Shown piece after piece: positions 8,093 to 17,657 of a stretch of DNA of 64,000 bases (positions are counted from its first letter, which is position 1; each line of letters opens with the position of its first letter). The position numbers and the translations under genes are program-made. Under the pieces are notes generated by a model that saw only the letters and a list, made by a program, of their open reading frames with translations, was not told the origin of the DNA and made no database searches. The DNA is from CAJQQK01 sp965224225 (lineage in GTDB: Bacteria > Pseudomonadota > Alphaproteobacteria > Rhizobiales > Hyphomicrobiaceae), in assembly GCA_965224225.1 (NCBI GenBank), contig CBDCZF010000027.1, forward strand, positions 72,907 to 136,906. Direction: 5' to 3'.

Positions 8093-10099
8093 ATGGCCGA
8101 GGCAGTGGCGGGTCAGGGTGCGGTCACGATGGCCGATATGGCCAATGCGATCCGGGCTCTATCGATGGATGCGGTCGAGCAGGCCAAGTCCGGTCATCCG
8201 GGCATGCCGATGGGCATGGCCGATGCGGTAACCGTGCTGTTCACGGAGTTCCTGAAGTTCGATCCGGCCCATCCCGACTGGCCGAGCCGCGACCGGTTCG
8301 TGCTTTCGGCCGGCCACGGTTCGATGCTGCTCTACTCTCTGCTTTATCTGACGGGCTATCCGGGTGCCGACATCGAGCAGCTGCGAAACTTCCGCCAGCT
8401 AGGCTTTCATACCGCCGGTCATCCCGAGCACGGTGCGCTCCCCGGCATCGAAACAACGACAGGTCCGCTCGGCCAGGGCATTGCCAACGCGGTCGGCATG
8501 GCACTGGCGGAACGGCTTTGGAACGCCCGTCTCGGTGATGAGGCGATTGCCAACTACACTTATGTGATTGCCGGCGACGGCTGCCTGATGGAGGGCATCT
8601 CGCACGAGGCGATCTCGATGGCCGGCCACCTCGGGCTCGGGCGCCTGATTGTGCTGTTCGATGACAACGGCATTTCGATCGATGGTGAGACGTCGCTGAC
8701 GGTCTCGGATGACCAGGCCAAGCGGTTCGAGGCGAGCGGCTGGCATACGCTTGCTGCCGATGGTCACGATCCGGCCTCGGTGCGCGCCGCCCTCGAGGCA
8801 GCCCAGGCCGAGACGGCGCGGCCGACGATGATCGCCGTCAAGACGCAGATCGGCTACGGCGCCCCCAACAAAGCCGGTACGGCCGGCGTGCATGGTGCAC
8901 CGCTCGGTGGTGACGAAATCGCCGCAACGCGTGAGCAGCTGGGCTGGCCACATGCTCCGTTCGAAGTCCCAGAAGCCATCCTTTCGGCCTGGCGGACTGC
9001 CGGCCGGCGTGGGTCGGCGGCCTATCAGGCCTGGTCCGAAATATGGGCCGGTGCCGATGCCGGCTCGCGTGCAGCCTTCGCCGATCCGATGAACAGTGAG
9101 ATCCGTGGCCAGGTGGCAGCGGCGGTCCGTGCGCACAAGAGCGCCATCGTCGAGGCCGGCGAGACCAAGGCGACGAGGGTCTGGTCGCAGTTGGCGATCG
9201 AGGCGCTGCTACCTGTCGTGCCGGGGTTGGTGGGCGGCTCGGCGGATCTGACCGGTTCCAACAATACCAAGGGTAAAGGCCAGGACGTTATCGGGCCCGG
9301 CGCTTTCGAGGGCAGTTACATTCACTTCGGCGTTCGCGAGCATGCGATGGCGGCTGCCATGAACGGCATGGCGCTCTACGGCGGTCTCATTCCCTATGGC
9401 GGCACGTTCCTCGTCTTCACCGACTACTGCCGGCCGGCGATCCGACTATCCGCACTGATGCAGCAGCGTGTGGTCTACGTGATGACGCACGATTCCATCG
9501 GGCTTGGCGAAGACGGCCCGACGCATCAGCCGGTCGAGCATCTGGCGAGCCTGCGCGCGATCCCGAACCTCAACGTCTTCCGGCCGGCCTGCGGTGTCGA
9601 GACGGCGGAATGCTGGGAACTTGCCGTGACCTCGCCGGCAACGCCGTCGGTCCTCGCCCTGACGCGGCAGGGCGTGGTGAATGCGCGGGCTCAGCATGTC
9701 GACGAAAACCAATGTGCCAAGGGCGGCTATGTCGTCGCCGGCGGTGGTGATCCGCGGGATGTGACGATCATTGCAACCGGATCGGAGGTCGGCATCGCGC
9801 TTGAAGCTCGCGAGGCACTGGCCCCGAAGGGCGTTCAAGCAGCCGTCGTTTCGATGCCGTGCCTGGAACTGTTTCGGGAGCAGCCGGCTGGTTACCAGGA
9901 TAGCGTGCTGGGCAATTGTCCGCGCATCGTTGTCGAGGCTGGCGTGATCAATGGCTGGGAGGGGATACTGGGTGCCGGCGGACGGTTCATCGGCATGCCG
10001 GGCTTTGGAGTCTCGGCGCCGGCTGCCAAGGCCTACGAACATTTTGGCATCACGGCCGATGCAATCGTCGCCACGACGCTTAACCTCGCCGGGACATGA
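8093..10099 (+). CDS. tkt: Transketolase
   Basis: Transketolase moves two-carbon ketol units between sugar phosphates with thiamine diphosphate, linking the pentose phosphate pathway and glycolysis. This 668-residue protein is full length. SGHPGMPMG around residues 33-41 carries an active-site His. GDGCLMEG at 161-168 is the thiamine/Mg motif. HDSIGLGEDGPTHQPVEH is the transketolase-specific segment of the pyrimidine domain. The frame is open from 8033, but ATG at 8093 follows a strong GGAGGA site at 8079-8085. It lies upstream of pgk with a 90 bp gap. Many alphaproteobacteria carry a gap gene between tkt and pgk; here there is none. Confidence 0.95.
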   Translation: MAEAVAGQGAVTMADMANAIRALSMDAVEQAKSGHPGMPMGMADAVTVLFTEFLKFDPAHPDWPSRDRFVLSAGHGSMLLYSLLYLTGYPGADIEQLRNFRQLGFHTAGHPEHGALPGIETTTGPLGQGIANAVGMALAERLWNARLGDEAIANYTYVIAGDGCLMEGISHEAISMAGHLGLGRLIVLFDDNGISIDGETSLTVSDDQAKRFEASGWHTLAADGHDPASVRAALEAAQAETARPTMIAVKTQIGYGAPNKAGTAGVHGAPLGGDEIAATREQLGWPHAPFEVPEAILSAWRTAGRRGSAAYQAWSEIWAGADAGSRAAFADPMNSEIRGQVAAAVRAHKSAIVEAGETKATRVWSQLAIEALLPVVPGLVGGSADLTGSNNTKGKGQDVIGPGAFEGSYIHFGVREHAMAAAMNGMALYGGLIPYGGTFLVFTDYCRPAIRLSALMQQRVVYVMTHDSIGLGEDGPTHQPVEHLASLRAIPNLNVFRPACGVETAECWELAVTSPATPSVLALTRQGVVNARAQHVDENQCAKGGYVVAGGGDPRDVTIIATGSEVGIALEAREALAPKGVQAAVVSMPCLELFREQPAGYQDSVLGNCPRIVVEAGVINGWEGILGAGGRFIGMPGFGVSAPAAKAYEHFGITADAIVATTLNLAGT

Positions 10100-10188
10100 T
10101 GCGCGCGATGAGATGTCAGCCGACATATGTTGCCGGCCGAGCAATACTGAACGAGAGCGGATAGCAACGGGGAAACGGAGCTGGATGG

Positions 10189-11400
10189 GTGTCGATGGAT
10201 CTGGGCAAGCTCAAGACGACTGATGAAATAGACGTGGCCGGCAAGACGCTGCTCGTCAGGGCCGATCTCAATGTCCCGGTGCGCGATGGCCGCGTCAGCG
10301 ATGCGACACGTCTCGAGAGGATCCTGCCGGGCATCAGGGATTGGTCGGGCCGTGGGGCCAGGATTGTTTTGCTGTCGCATTTCGGCCGGCCGAAAGGTGA
10401 GGTGCGACCTGAAATGTCGCTTGCCCCCATCGCGGCGAAACTCGGCAGCCTGCTCGGCCGTGACGTGTCATTCGTTGGCGAATGCATCGGGCCGGTCGCC
10501 CACAAGGCAGTGGAGGCGCTTGCCGACGGCGATGTCTGTGTCCTCGAGAACCTGCGCTTTCATGCCGGCGAAGAAGCTAACGACGGCGCGTTTGCCAAGG
10601 ATCTGGCAGCCCTCGGCGATATCTATGTCAACGATGCGTTTTCGGCTGCACACCGCGCGCACGCCTCGACGGAAGGACTGGCCTCCCAGTTGCCGGCGTT
10701 CGCCGGTCCGCTGCTGATGGAGGAAGTTCAAGCCCTGCAGCGTGCGCTCGAGAATCCGGAGCGTCCGACGGCGGCACTGGTCGGCGGTGCCAAGGTTTCG
10801 ACCAAGATCCCGGTGCTCACGAACCTGGTCGGCAAGGTCGACAAGCTGATCATCGGCGGCGGCATGGCCAATACGTTCCTGCTCGCTGACGGATCGGAAA
10901 TCGGTGCATCACTGGCCGAACCCGATCTGGTCGATGAGGCCCGCGCCATCGAGCATGCAGCAGCCGAGGCAGGCTGCGAGATTGTTCTGCCGGTCGATCT
11001 CGTCGTGGCGGCGGAATTCATGGCCGGTGCAGCCTCGCGCATCGTCGGGCTTGGTGAGGTCGGGCCGGGCGAGATGATTCTCGACGTTGGTCCGAAGAGT
11101 GTTGCGCGGATGACGGAACTTCTCGGTGAGTGCCGCACGCTGCTCTGGAACGGTCCGCTCGGTGCCTTCGAGATCGAACCGTTTGGTGCCGGAACATTCG
11201 CGCTGGCAAAAGAGGCAGCCCAACTGACGAAGGCGGGCCGTCTGGTTACGGTCGCCGGTGGTGGTGATACCGTTGCGGCGCTCAATGCTGCCCAGGTCAC
11301 AGATGACTATACCTACGTGTCGACGGCCGGCGGCGCCTTTCTCGAATGGCTCGAAGGCCGCGAGTTGCCCGGGGTCGTCGCGCTGACGCGCGGCATTTGA
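10189..11400 (+). CDS. pgk: Phosphoglycerate kinase
   Basis: Pgk transfers phosphate between 1,3-bisphosphoglycerate and ADP. The 403-residue length is normal. RADLNVPV near the N-terminus, SHFGRPKG, ENLRFHAGEE, NDAFSAAHRAHAS and the C-terminal AGGGDTVAAL and TAGGAFLEWLEG segments are all classic. GTG at 10189 is preferred because a GGAG lies 8 bases upstream; an ATG two codons later is the alternative. It probably shares a transcript with tkt. The glyceraldehyde-3-phosphate dehydrogenase expected next to it is not in this window. Confidence 0.95.
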   Translation: MSMDLGKLKTTDEIDVAGKTLLVRADLNVPVRDGRVSDATRLERILPGIRDWSGRGARIVLLSHFGRPKGEVRPEMSLAPIAAKLGSLLGRDVSFVGECIGPVAHKAVEALADGDVCVLENLRFHAGEEANDGAFAKDLAALGDIYVNDAFSAAHRAHASTEGLASQLPAFAGPLLMEEVQALQRALENPERPTAALVGGAKVSTKIPVLTNLVGKVDKLIIGGGMANTFLLADGSEIGASLAEPDLVDEARAIEHAAAEAGCEIVLPVDLVVAAEFMAGAASRIVGLGEVGPGEMILDVGPKSVARMTELLGECRTLLWNGPLGAFEIEPFGAGTFALAKEAAQLTKAGRLVTVAGGGDTVAALNAAQVTDDYTYVSTAGGAFLEWLEGRELPGVVALTRGI

Positions 11401-11527
11401 GGCAGGCGTGCTGCTCGGGCTGAGGCACACGCATGCGTTATGTGAGTTGAGTGGCGCCCGAAGGTTGGCTCGCCTATCGTGAGCGATCGTGCCACGTGTT
11501 CGGTTCGGCCCATGGAACAGCGCGCAT

Positions 11528-12319
11528 ATGCTTGAGCTTCATGTCTATTTCGGCGTCGCCCTCGCGGGATTGATCAGTTTTCTGAGCCCGTGCGTGCTGC
11601 CGCTGGTGCCGCCTTATCTCGGTTTCCTGGGCGGCACCACGATCTCGCAGGCCAATGCAGAGGCGGGCATCGATCACGCGGTCTGGCGGCGGGTCGTGAT
11701 CGGTTCGGTCTTTTTCGTATTGGGCTTTACGACCGTTTTCGTCGGCCTCGGCGCCGGTGCCTCGGCGTTCGGTCAGTTGATCCAGGCCTACAGAGAGCCG
11801 CTTTCGAAGGTTGCCGGCATCATCATCATCCTGTTCGGCTTGCATTTCCTCGGCCTGTTCAGGATTTCGCTGCTCTACCGTGAGGCGCGCTATCACGCCA
11901 ACATGCAGGGCGCGAGCCTGGTCGGTGCCTACTTCATCGGGCTTGCATTCGCGTTCGGCTGGACACCATGCATCGGGCCGGTGCTTGCGACCGTGCTCGC
12001 GGTTGCGGCGAACGAGAACAGCATGGCGCGAGGCGTCCAGCTGCTGTTCGTCTATTCGCTCGGGCTTGGCATACCGTTCATTCTGGCTGCCGTCGCGATC
12101 CGTCCCTTTCTGTCGTTCCTACAGCGCGCCAAGGCGCATCTGGCGCTGATCGAAAAGGCGATGGGCCTGCTGCTGGTTGCAACGGGCATCATGTTTCTGA
12201 CCGGTACGATGGGCTGGCTTGGTCAGTGGATGATCGAAACGTTCCCGGTGCTGACCCAGATCGAAGGTCTGGTCGCCACCGAAAAGTTGCAAGGCGAGAT
12301 CATGGGGCGCGGGCAATAG
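11528..12319 (+). CDS. ccdA: Cytochrome c biogenesis protein CcdA (DsbD transmembrane-domain family)
   Basis: CcdA carries electrons from cytoplasmic thioredoxin across the membrane to keep periplasmic thiols, mainly apocytochrome c, reduced. This is a 263-residue polytopic protein. The two redox cysteines sit in LSPCVLP (Cys22) and WTPCIGP (Cys148), each in a hydrophobic helix as the family requires. The frame opens at 11489, but ATG at 11528 begins directly before the first helix. It is a separate gene 127 bp after pgk; no other cytochrome maturation gene lies in the window. Confidence 0.9.
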   Translation: MLELHVYFGVALAGLISFLSPCVLPLVPPYLGFLGGTTISQANAEAGIDHAVWRRVVIGSVFFVLGFTTVFVGLGAGASAFGQLIQAYREPLSKVAGIIIILFGLHFLGLFRISLLYREARYHANMQGASLVGAYFIGLAFAFGWTPCIGPVLATVLAVAANENSMARGVQLLFVYSLGLGIPFILAAVAIRPFLSFLQRAKAHLALIEKAMGLLLVATGIMFLTGTMGWLGQWMIETFPVLTQIEGLVATEKLQGEIMGRGQ

Positions 12320-12389
12320 TGCGCCGGTTTGCCGGTGGTGTATCGTGATCATGGTCCCATCGCATAATCACGAGTGAGGCACCTGCGCC

Positions 12390-13199
12390 ATGAAACGACC
12401 GATAGCGCTGACCATTGCGGGCTCCGACAGTTCCGGCGGCGCCGGCATCCAGGCCGATCTCAAGACCTTCAGCGCGCTCGGTGTTTACGGTGCGACCGTC
12501 CTGACCGCGATCACGGCGCAGAACACAACCGGCGTACAAGGCGTCGAAATGCTGCCGGCCGCCTTTGTCGATCTGCAGATCGAAAGCGTGCTTGGTGATT
12601 TGGAGGTCGCTGCGATCAAGACGGGCATGCTGGGTTCGGCCGACGTCATCCGCATCGTGGCCCGGCATTTGGCAGTGGCAAGCCAGCCGAGCGTGGTCGA
12701 TCCGGTGATGGTTGCAACCAGCGGCGACCTGTTGATCGAACTCGAAGCTGTGGAAACTCTGAAATCGGAATTGTTGTCGCGGGCCACGCTGGTGACCCCC
12801 AACCTCGATGAAGCCGCCCGGCTGCTCAACGCGTCTAAGGCGCAGTCGCACCAGCAGGTGGCGGAACAGGGTCGCGCCCTTATCGATCAGGGTTGTCGGG
12901 CTGTATTGATGAAGGGCGGGCACGGTGACAGTGAGCGCTCCGATGACCTGTTCGTGACGGCGGAAAAGGTCGTGCTGATCGAAGGCGAGCGGATCGACAC
13001 GGCCAACACACATGGTACGGGTTGTACGCTCGCATCCGCGATCACTGCCCATATTGCGGCCGGATTTGAACTCGAAGCTGCCGTGCGATCGGCCAAATTG
13101 TACATTACCAGAGCATTGCAACAGGCCGATGCGCTCGGTGTCGGCCAGGGTGCGGGGCCGGTCGACCACCTTTATGCAGTCGATTGGCCGCGACCGTAA
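12390..13199 (+). CDS. thiD: Hydroxymethylpyrimidine/phosphomethylpyrimidine kinase
   Basis: ThiD phosphorylates HMP and HMP-P in thiamine biosynthesis. This 269-residue protein begins with the TIAGSDSSGGAGIQADLKTF hallmark at about residues 7-26. TITAQNTTGVQG-type and GTGCTLASAI segments form the substrate and phosphate-binding elements. A GAGG element lies before ATG at 12390. The upstream gap to ccdA is only 70 bp, too short for a full TPP riboswitch, so thiamine control is not evident here. Confidence 0.93.
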   Translation: MKRPIALTIAGSDSSGGAGIQADLKTFSALGVYGATVLTAITAQNTTGVQGVEMLPAAFVDLQIESVLGDLEVAAIKTGMLGSADVIRIVARHLAVASQPSVVDPVMVATSGDLLIELEAVETLKSELLSRATLVTPNLDEAARLLNASKAQSHQQVAEQGRALIDQGCRAVLMKGGHGDSERSDDLFVTAEKVVLIEGERIDTANTHGTGCTLASAITAHIAAGFELEAAVRSAKLYITRALQQADALGVGQGAGPVDHLYAVDWPRP

Positions 13200-13342
13200 G
13201 GCTCAGAGTGAGTTTAATAAACTGGGTGGCTGGTCATACTGCTGGTTAACCATGGTTACGCGCAGGTGCCCGGATGCTATAAGAGCGCCGCGTTACAGCA
13301 GTACGGCGTTTCTGCAGACGAACAGCGCAAGAGGCGGGTCAC

Positions 13343-13834
13343 ATGAGGTTTGATCATCGATTTATCGGTTTTATGGTCGCAATATTGGTCGGCGCATCAG
13401 GTGTGGCCACGTCAGCGGCCGCAGGCCCGGTCGAGCACTTGCCGGGCCGCTGGTCGGGCTGGGGCAAAATGACCATGGCGGGCGGTGACATCGAAAGGGT
13501 CAAGTGTGTTGCGACCTACTTCAGCGAGCAGGGTGGCAGCAGACTGCGCCACAACCTGCGCTGTGCCAGTTCGAGTTATCGGATCGATGCGGCAGCCAAG
13601 CTCAAGCTGGCGGGCAAATCGGTTAGCGGCAACTGGGAGGAGCGGACCTATTCGACCGGTGGTGAGGTTTCCGGCAAGGTCGTCAACGACGGCTTTTCGG
13701 TGCGCATCGTTGGTAACGCGTTTCAAGCCAGCATGCAGGTTGCAACCTCGAAGTGCAAACAGTCGATGAGCATCACGCCTCAAGGCGGTGGTATCGGGGT
13801 CCAGCGTATCGCCGTTGAACTTGCGAAGTGTTAG
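13343..13834 (+). CDS. Predicted secreted protein of unknown function, 163 aa
   Basis: The N-terminus (MRFDHRFIGFMVAILVGASG, then Ala-rich to about residue 30) is a good signal peptide, so the product is probably periplasmic or outer-membrane associated. The mature part is a small, Gly/Ser-rich, probably beta-rich domain with four Cys residues near positions 53, 73, 142 and 163. The lipocalin-like opening LPGRWSGWGKMTMAGGDIERVKC-type region is suggestive but not diagnostic. ATG at 13343 has a GAGGCGGG site. The dehydratase gene starts 12 bp after its stop, so the two may be co-transcribed. I do not recognise the family. Confidence 0.65.
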   Translation: MRFDHRFIGFMVAILVGASGVATSAAAGPVEHLPGRWSGWGKMTMAGGDIERVKCVATYFSEQGGSRLRHNLRCASSSYRIDAAAKLKLAGKSVSGNWEERTYSTGGEVSGKVVNDGFSVRIVGNAFQASMQVATSKCKQSMSITPQGGGIGVQRIAVELAKC

Positions 13835-13846
13835 GCTGAGGGTGAT

Positions 13847-14833
13847 GTGACCGGGGACGTTCTCGCACTCAGCGATATCGAGGCGGCAGCGGAACGCATC
13901 GCAGGCCTTGCCGTCAGGACGCCGCTGATCGAGCATCCGGTGCTCAACGAACGTGTCGGCGTGCGTGTGCTGCTGAAGCCTGAAAGCCTGCAGCGTGTCG
14001 GCGCCTTCAAGTTCCGAGGTGCCTATAACGCCGTATCGCAGATCGAAACCCAGTCGTATCCAGGCGGTGTGGTCGCTTGTTCATCGGGCAATCATGCTCA
14101 GGGTGTCGCGGCAGCGGCAAATCTGTGCAACTTGCCGGCCGTTATCGTCATGCCGCGCGATGCGCCGCCGCTCAAGATCAAGCGGACACGAGAGTTCGGT
14201 GCCGAGGTCATACTCTATGACCGCGCGCGGGAGAACCGCGAAGAGATAGCCGGCAGGATCGCGGCAGAACGCGGCGCCTATCTGGTCCATCCGTTCAACG
14301 ATCGCGATGTGATGGCGGGGCAGGGCACGGTCGGGCTCGAGTTGATGGCCCAGGCTTCCGGGATTGGCGCGGTGCCTGATGCGGTTTTGGTGCCGACGGC
14401 CGGTGGCGGATTGTTGTCGGGCATCGCGACGGCGGTAAAGGCTGCGCAATCGTCGACTTCGGTGCATTCCGTCGAACCGGAAAGCTTTGATGATTTCGCC
14501 CGCTCGCTCGAAGCCGGCGAGCGCGTCGGCAACAAGCTCAAGTCCGGTTCGATCTGCGATGCGCTGCTGGTCGAGACGCCGGGTGAGCTGACCTTCGAGG
14601 TCGCTGGGCGGCTTTGCGGATCAGGCTTGGCCGTCAGTGATAGCGAAGTCTGCGCGGCGATGCGGTTTGCGTTCCTGGAATTGAAACTCGTCGTCGAGCC
14701 GGGTGGAGCTGCGGCCCTGGCCGCACTGCTCGCGGGCAAGTACGATGCGGCCGGCAAAACCGTCGCCGTGGTGCTGTCCGGGGGCAACGCCGACCCCGAA
14801 CTCTATGCCCGGATCATCAACGGTGATCCATGA
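13847..14833 (+). CDS. Threonine/serine dehydratase-like PLP enzyme (fold type II)
   Basis: This 328-residue enzyme resembles catabolic threonine dehydratase and serine racemase, which deaminate or racemise hydroxy-amino acids. Lys55 in FKFRGAYNA forms the Schiff base with pyridoxal phosphate. SSGNHAQG (79-86) contacts the cofactor ring and substrate, and the later AGGGLLSG segment binds the cofactor phosphate. No C-terminal ACT regulatory domain is present, unlike biosynthetic IlvA. The start is GTG at 13847 after GAGGGTGAT. Its stop overlaps the ATG of the ABC ATPase gene (ATGA), so translation is probably coupled. Confidence 0.87.
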   Translation: MTGDVLALSDIEAAAERIAGLAVRTPLIEHPVLNERVGVRVLLKPESLQRVGAFKFRGAYNAVSQIETQSYPGGVVACSSGNHAQGVAAAANLCNLPAVIVMPRDAPPLKIKRTREFGAEVILYDRARENREEIAGRIAAERGAYLVHPFNDRDVMAGQGTVGLELMAQASGIGAVPDAVLVPTAGGGLLSGIATAVKAAQSSTSVHSVEPESFDDFARSLEAGERVGNKLKSGSICDALLVETPGELTFEVAGRLCGSGLAVSDSEVCAAMRFAFLELKLVVEPGGAAALAALLAGKYDAAGKTVAVVLSGGNADPELYARIINGDP

Positions 14834-15828
14834 CACGTGTTGATGCGGCGGACAGTCCAGCATTGACCGGCGCCGAAGCCGGGCGCCCGGCGATTATTGC
14901 CGTGCGCGGGCTGACCAAGACCTACGACAACGGTTTCCAGGCGCTGAAAGGGGTTGATCTCGATATTCGCGAGGGTGAGATCTTTGCGTTGCTTGGGCCC
15001 AACGGTGCTGGCAAGACGACGCTGATCAGCGTCATCTGCGGTATCGTCAACGCCAGTGGGGGCAGCGTCACGGTCAGCGGCCACGACATTGTTGCAGACT
15101 ATCGCAGCGCCCGCTCGCTGATCGGTCTGGTGCCGCAGGAATTGACGACGGATGCCTTCGAGACGGTCTGGAACACCGTTTCATTCAGCCGCGGCCTGTT
15201 CGGTAAGCGTCACAACCCGGACCACATTGCAAAGGTCCTCAAGGACCTCTCGCTCTACGACAAGAAGGATGACATCATCATGTCGCTGTCGGGCGGCATG
15301 AAGCGGCGTGTGTTGATTGCCAAGGCGCTGTCGCATGAGCCCGCGATCCTGTTCCTCGACGAGCCAACGGCGGGCGTCGATGTCGAGTTGCGCCGGGCGA
15401 TGTGGGATGTCGTCACGGAATTGCGCGCCTCCGGCGTCACGATCATCCTGACGACGCACTATATCGGCGAGGCGGAGGAACTGGCCGATCGGGTCGGCGT
15501 AATCAATAACGGCGAGATCATCGTCGTCGAGGAAAAGGCCAGACTGATGCGGCGCTTCGCCCAGAAGCGTCTGACGTTACAGCTCAACGAGCGGCTGGTC
15601 GAGGTGCCCGCAGCGCTCGCGGACTTCGGCCTCGAGATCGCCGGTGACGGTCATGAGCTTCACTATGCTTTCGATGCCGCCGGCGAGCGCACCGGTATCA
15701 CCCGGCTGTTGAACACGCTGCGTGATGAAGGCATCACGTTTCGCGATCTCGAGACGCAGCAGAACTCGCTCGAGGACATCTTCGTCGGTTTGGTGCGCGA
15801 TGGCGCGGGGAGTGGGCAGGCATCGTGA
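14830..15828 (+). CDS. ABC transporter ATP-binding protein (ABC-2 exporter type)
   Basis: This 332-residue ATPase subunit belongs to the DrrA/NodI-like class. Walker A is GPNGAGKTT, the signature is LSGGMKRR, Walker B is ILFLDEPTAGVD, and the switch His is in TTHYIGEAEE. About 90 residues follow the nucleotide-binding domain, as usual in this class. It overlaps the dehydratase gene at its start and the permease gene at its end (GTGA overlap), forming a tight transport unit. The exported substrate is not identifiable. Confidence 0.92.
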   Translation: MTRVDAADSPALTGAEAGRPAIIAVRGLTKTYDNGFQALKGVDLDIREGEIFALLGPNGAGKTTLISVICGIVNASGGSVTVSGHDIVADYRSARSLIGLVPQELTTDAFETVWNTVSFSRGLFGKRHNPDHIAKVLKDLSLYDKKDDIIMSLSGGMKRRVLIAKALSHEPAILFLDEPTAGVDVELRRAMWDVVTELRASGVTIILTTHYIGEAEELADRVGVINNGEIIVVEEKARLMRRFAQKRLTLQLNERLVEVPAALADFGLEIAGDGHELHYAFDAAGERTGITRLLNTLRDEGITFRDLETQQNSLEDIFVGLVRDGAGSGQAS

Positions 15829-16586
15829 ACTGGCAAGCGGTCTGGGCAATCTACAAGTTCGAGATGTCGCGCACCCGGCGCACGCTGATGCAGAGCGTGA
15901 TATCGCCGGTCGTCTCGACGTGCCTCTATTTCGTCGTGTTCGGCTCGGCGATCGGCTCTCGCATTACTGAAGTCCAGGGGGTCAGCTATGGCGCCTTCAT
16001 CGTGCCGGGCCTGATCATGCTGTCGCTGCTGACCCAGAGCGTTTCGAACGCTTCGTTCGGGATCTATTTCCCGAGGTTTGTCGGCACGATCTACGAAATC
16101 CTCTCGGCGCCGATTTCCTATGCCGAGATCGTTGTCGGCTACGTTGGCGCGGCGGCGACCAAGTCGATCGTGCTGGGGCTCATCATCCTGGCAACCGCGT
16201 CTTTGATCGTGCCGTTCAGGATCGCGCATCCGGTCTGGATGCTGGTGTTTCTGGTGCTGACTGCGGTGACCTTCTCGCTGCTCGGCTTTATCATCGGCAT
16301 CTGGGCCAAGAACTTCGAGCAATTGCAGATCGTTCCCCTGCTCGTAATCACGCCGCTGACGTTTCTCGGCGGCAGCTTCTATTCGATCGATATGCTGCCT
16401 CCATTCTGGCAAACGGTCAGTTTGTTCAACCCTGTGGTCTATCTGGTCAGCGGCTTTCGCTGGAGCTTTTCCGAGGTGGCGGACGTCAGTGTTTACGTCT
16501 CGCTGGCAATGACGTCGGCCTTTCTTTTGGCCGGATTGATCACGGTATGGTGGATCTTCAAGACCGGCTATCGGTTGAAGAACTGA
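15825..16586 (+). CDS. ABC-2 type transporter permease
   Basis: This 253-residue membrane protein has about six hydrophobic helices. The NodJ/DrrB-like features include the FLGGSFYSIDMLPPFWQ segment before the penultimate helix, typical of ABC-2 permeases. It pairs with the overlapping ATPase gene to make a dimeric exporter, perhaps for a drug, lipid or polysaccharide-type molecule. The GTG start at 15825 overlaps the ATPase stop by four bases. Confidence 0.9.
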   Translation: MNWQAVWAIYKFEMSRTRRTLMQSVISPVVSTCLYFVVFGSAIGSRITEVQGVSYGAFIVPGLIMLSLLTQSVSNASFGIYFPRFVGTIYEILSAPISYAEIVVGYVGAAATKSIVLGLIILATASLIVPFRIAHPVWMLVFLVLTAVTFSLLGFIIGIWAKNFEQLQIVPLLVITPLTFLGGSFYSIDMLPPFWQTVSLFNPVVYLVSGFRWSFSEVADVSVYVSLAMTSAFLLAGLITVWWIFKTGYRLKN

Positions 16587-16608
16587 CAGACTTAAGGGTG
16601 AGTTGCAT

Positions 16609-17607
16609 TCAGCGTGGCCAGAGCGTTGCGATGTAGATGATATAGCCTGTGAGCAGCACCAAACCTTCGAGGCGCGAAATCCTGAAGCCGGAGCGTGCGA
16701 AGGCGAGCAGCAGAATGCTGGCGCCGATCAGGATGATATTGTCGTAGTAGATGATCTGCTGCGGTACGACGGTTGGGGCCAGCACGGCGGTGATGCCGCC
16801 GACGCCCAGAATATTGTAGATGTTGGAGCCGAGAACGTTGCCGATCGCTACGGACGGTTGGCCGCGGAAGGCGGCGACGACCGAGGTCACGAACTCCGGC
16901 ATCGAGGTGCCAACGGCAACAATCGTGAGCCCGATCACGGTTTCGGATACACCCAGTTCGCGGGCGATGTCGATGGCGCCCTGGACGAGCAGCCGGCCGC
17001 CGAACACGATGACCACGAGGCCGGTGACCGCAATCAGCAGCGGGCCGATGATCAGCGCGCTCTGCCGCACGCGGTGCATCAACCAGGCCTGGCGCGAGCC
17101 GAAACGCAGCTGGCTGTAGCCCTCGGCGATCTCGTAGGCACTGGTGTGGCCTTCGGCAGACGAAACGCGCTCCTGGCGCCAGGCATAGACCAGGTAGGTC
17201 GCCAGCATGGCCAGAAAGCTCCAACCAACGAACGGGCCGTAAGGCAGCGCGAAGGCGACGACTGCGAACAGTGCCGATGTGATGAGCACGAACATGCCGT
17301 CGCGGCTCAAGGCCGCCGATGACACGGCGATCGGCGAGAGCAAGGCTGCGGCGCCGAGGATCAGCAGGATGTTGGAAATGCTCGAGCCGACGAAGTTGCC
17401 GATCGCGATCCCGGGCGAGCCTGAGAGCGCGGCGTGCACCGAAATCACCATCTCCGGTGCTGACGTGCCGAAGCCGACCAGTGTGAGACCGATCAGAAGC
17501 GGTGAAACACCGAGACGTTCGGCTGTGCGGATAGCGCCACGGACCAGCAATTCACCGCCGATGATCAGCAGGATCAAGCCGCCAATGAGCATCACGGTTG
17601 CAGTCAT
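16609..17607 (-). CDS. Calcium/sodium antiporter (CaCA family, YrbG-like)
   Basis: This 332-residue inner-membrane exchanger contains the two inverted alpha repeats that line the ion path: GFGTSAPEMVISV in the first half and AVGTSMPEFVTSVVAAFRG in the second. The acidic residue in each PE motif binds the cation. About ten hydrophobic helices are visible, with a short charged loop in the centre (RQERVSSAEGHTSAYE). It is convergent with the ABC permease gene and stands 50 bp downstream of serB on the same strand, so it may be read from the same transcript. Confidence 0.9.
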   Translation of the reverse strand: MTATVMLIGGLILLIIGGELLVRGAIRTAERLGVSPLLIGLTLVGFGTSAPEMVISVHAALSGSPGIAIGNFVGSSISNILLILGAAALLSPIAVSSAALSRDGMFVLITSALFAVVAFALPYGPFVGWSFLAMLATYLVYAWRQERVSSAEGHTSAYEIAEGYSQLRFGSRQAWLMHRVRQSALIIGPLLIAVTGLVVIVFGGRLLVQGAIDIARELGVSETVIGLTIVAVGTSMPEFVTSVVAAFRGQPSVAIGNVLGSNIYNILGVGGITAVLAPTVVPQQIIYYDNIILIGASILLLAFARSGFRISRLEGLVLLTGYIIYIATLWPR

Positions 17608-17657
17608 TTGTCGGGGTTCCGGGTCGGAGTTGGCTGAGCAGGCTGATGGATAAACGA

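Noticed and set aside
12320..12389. TPP riboswitch before thiD
   Set aside because: The 70-base gap is too short and lacks the CUGAGA-type core.
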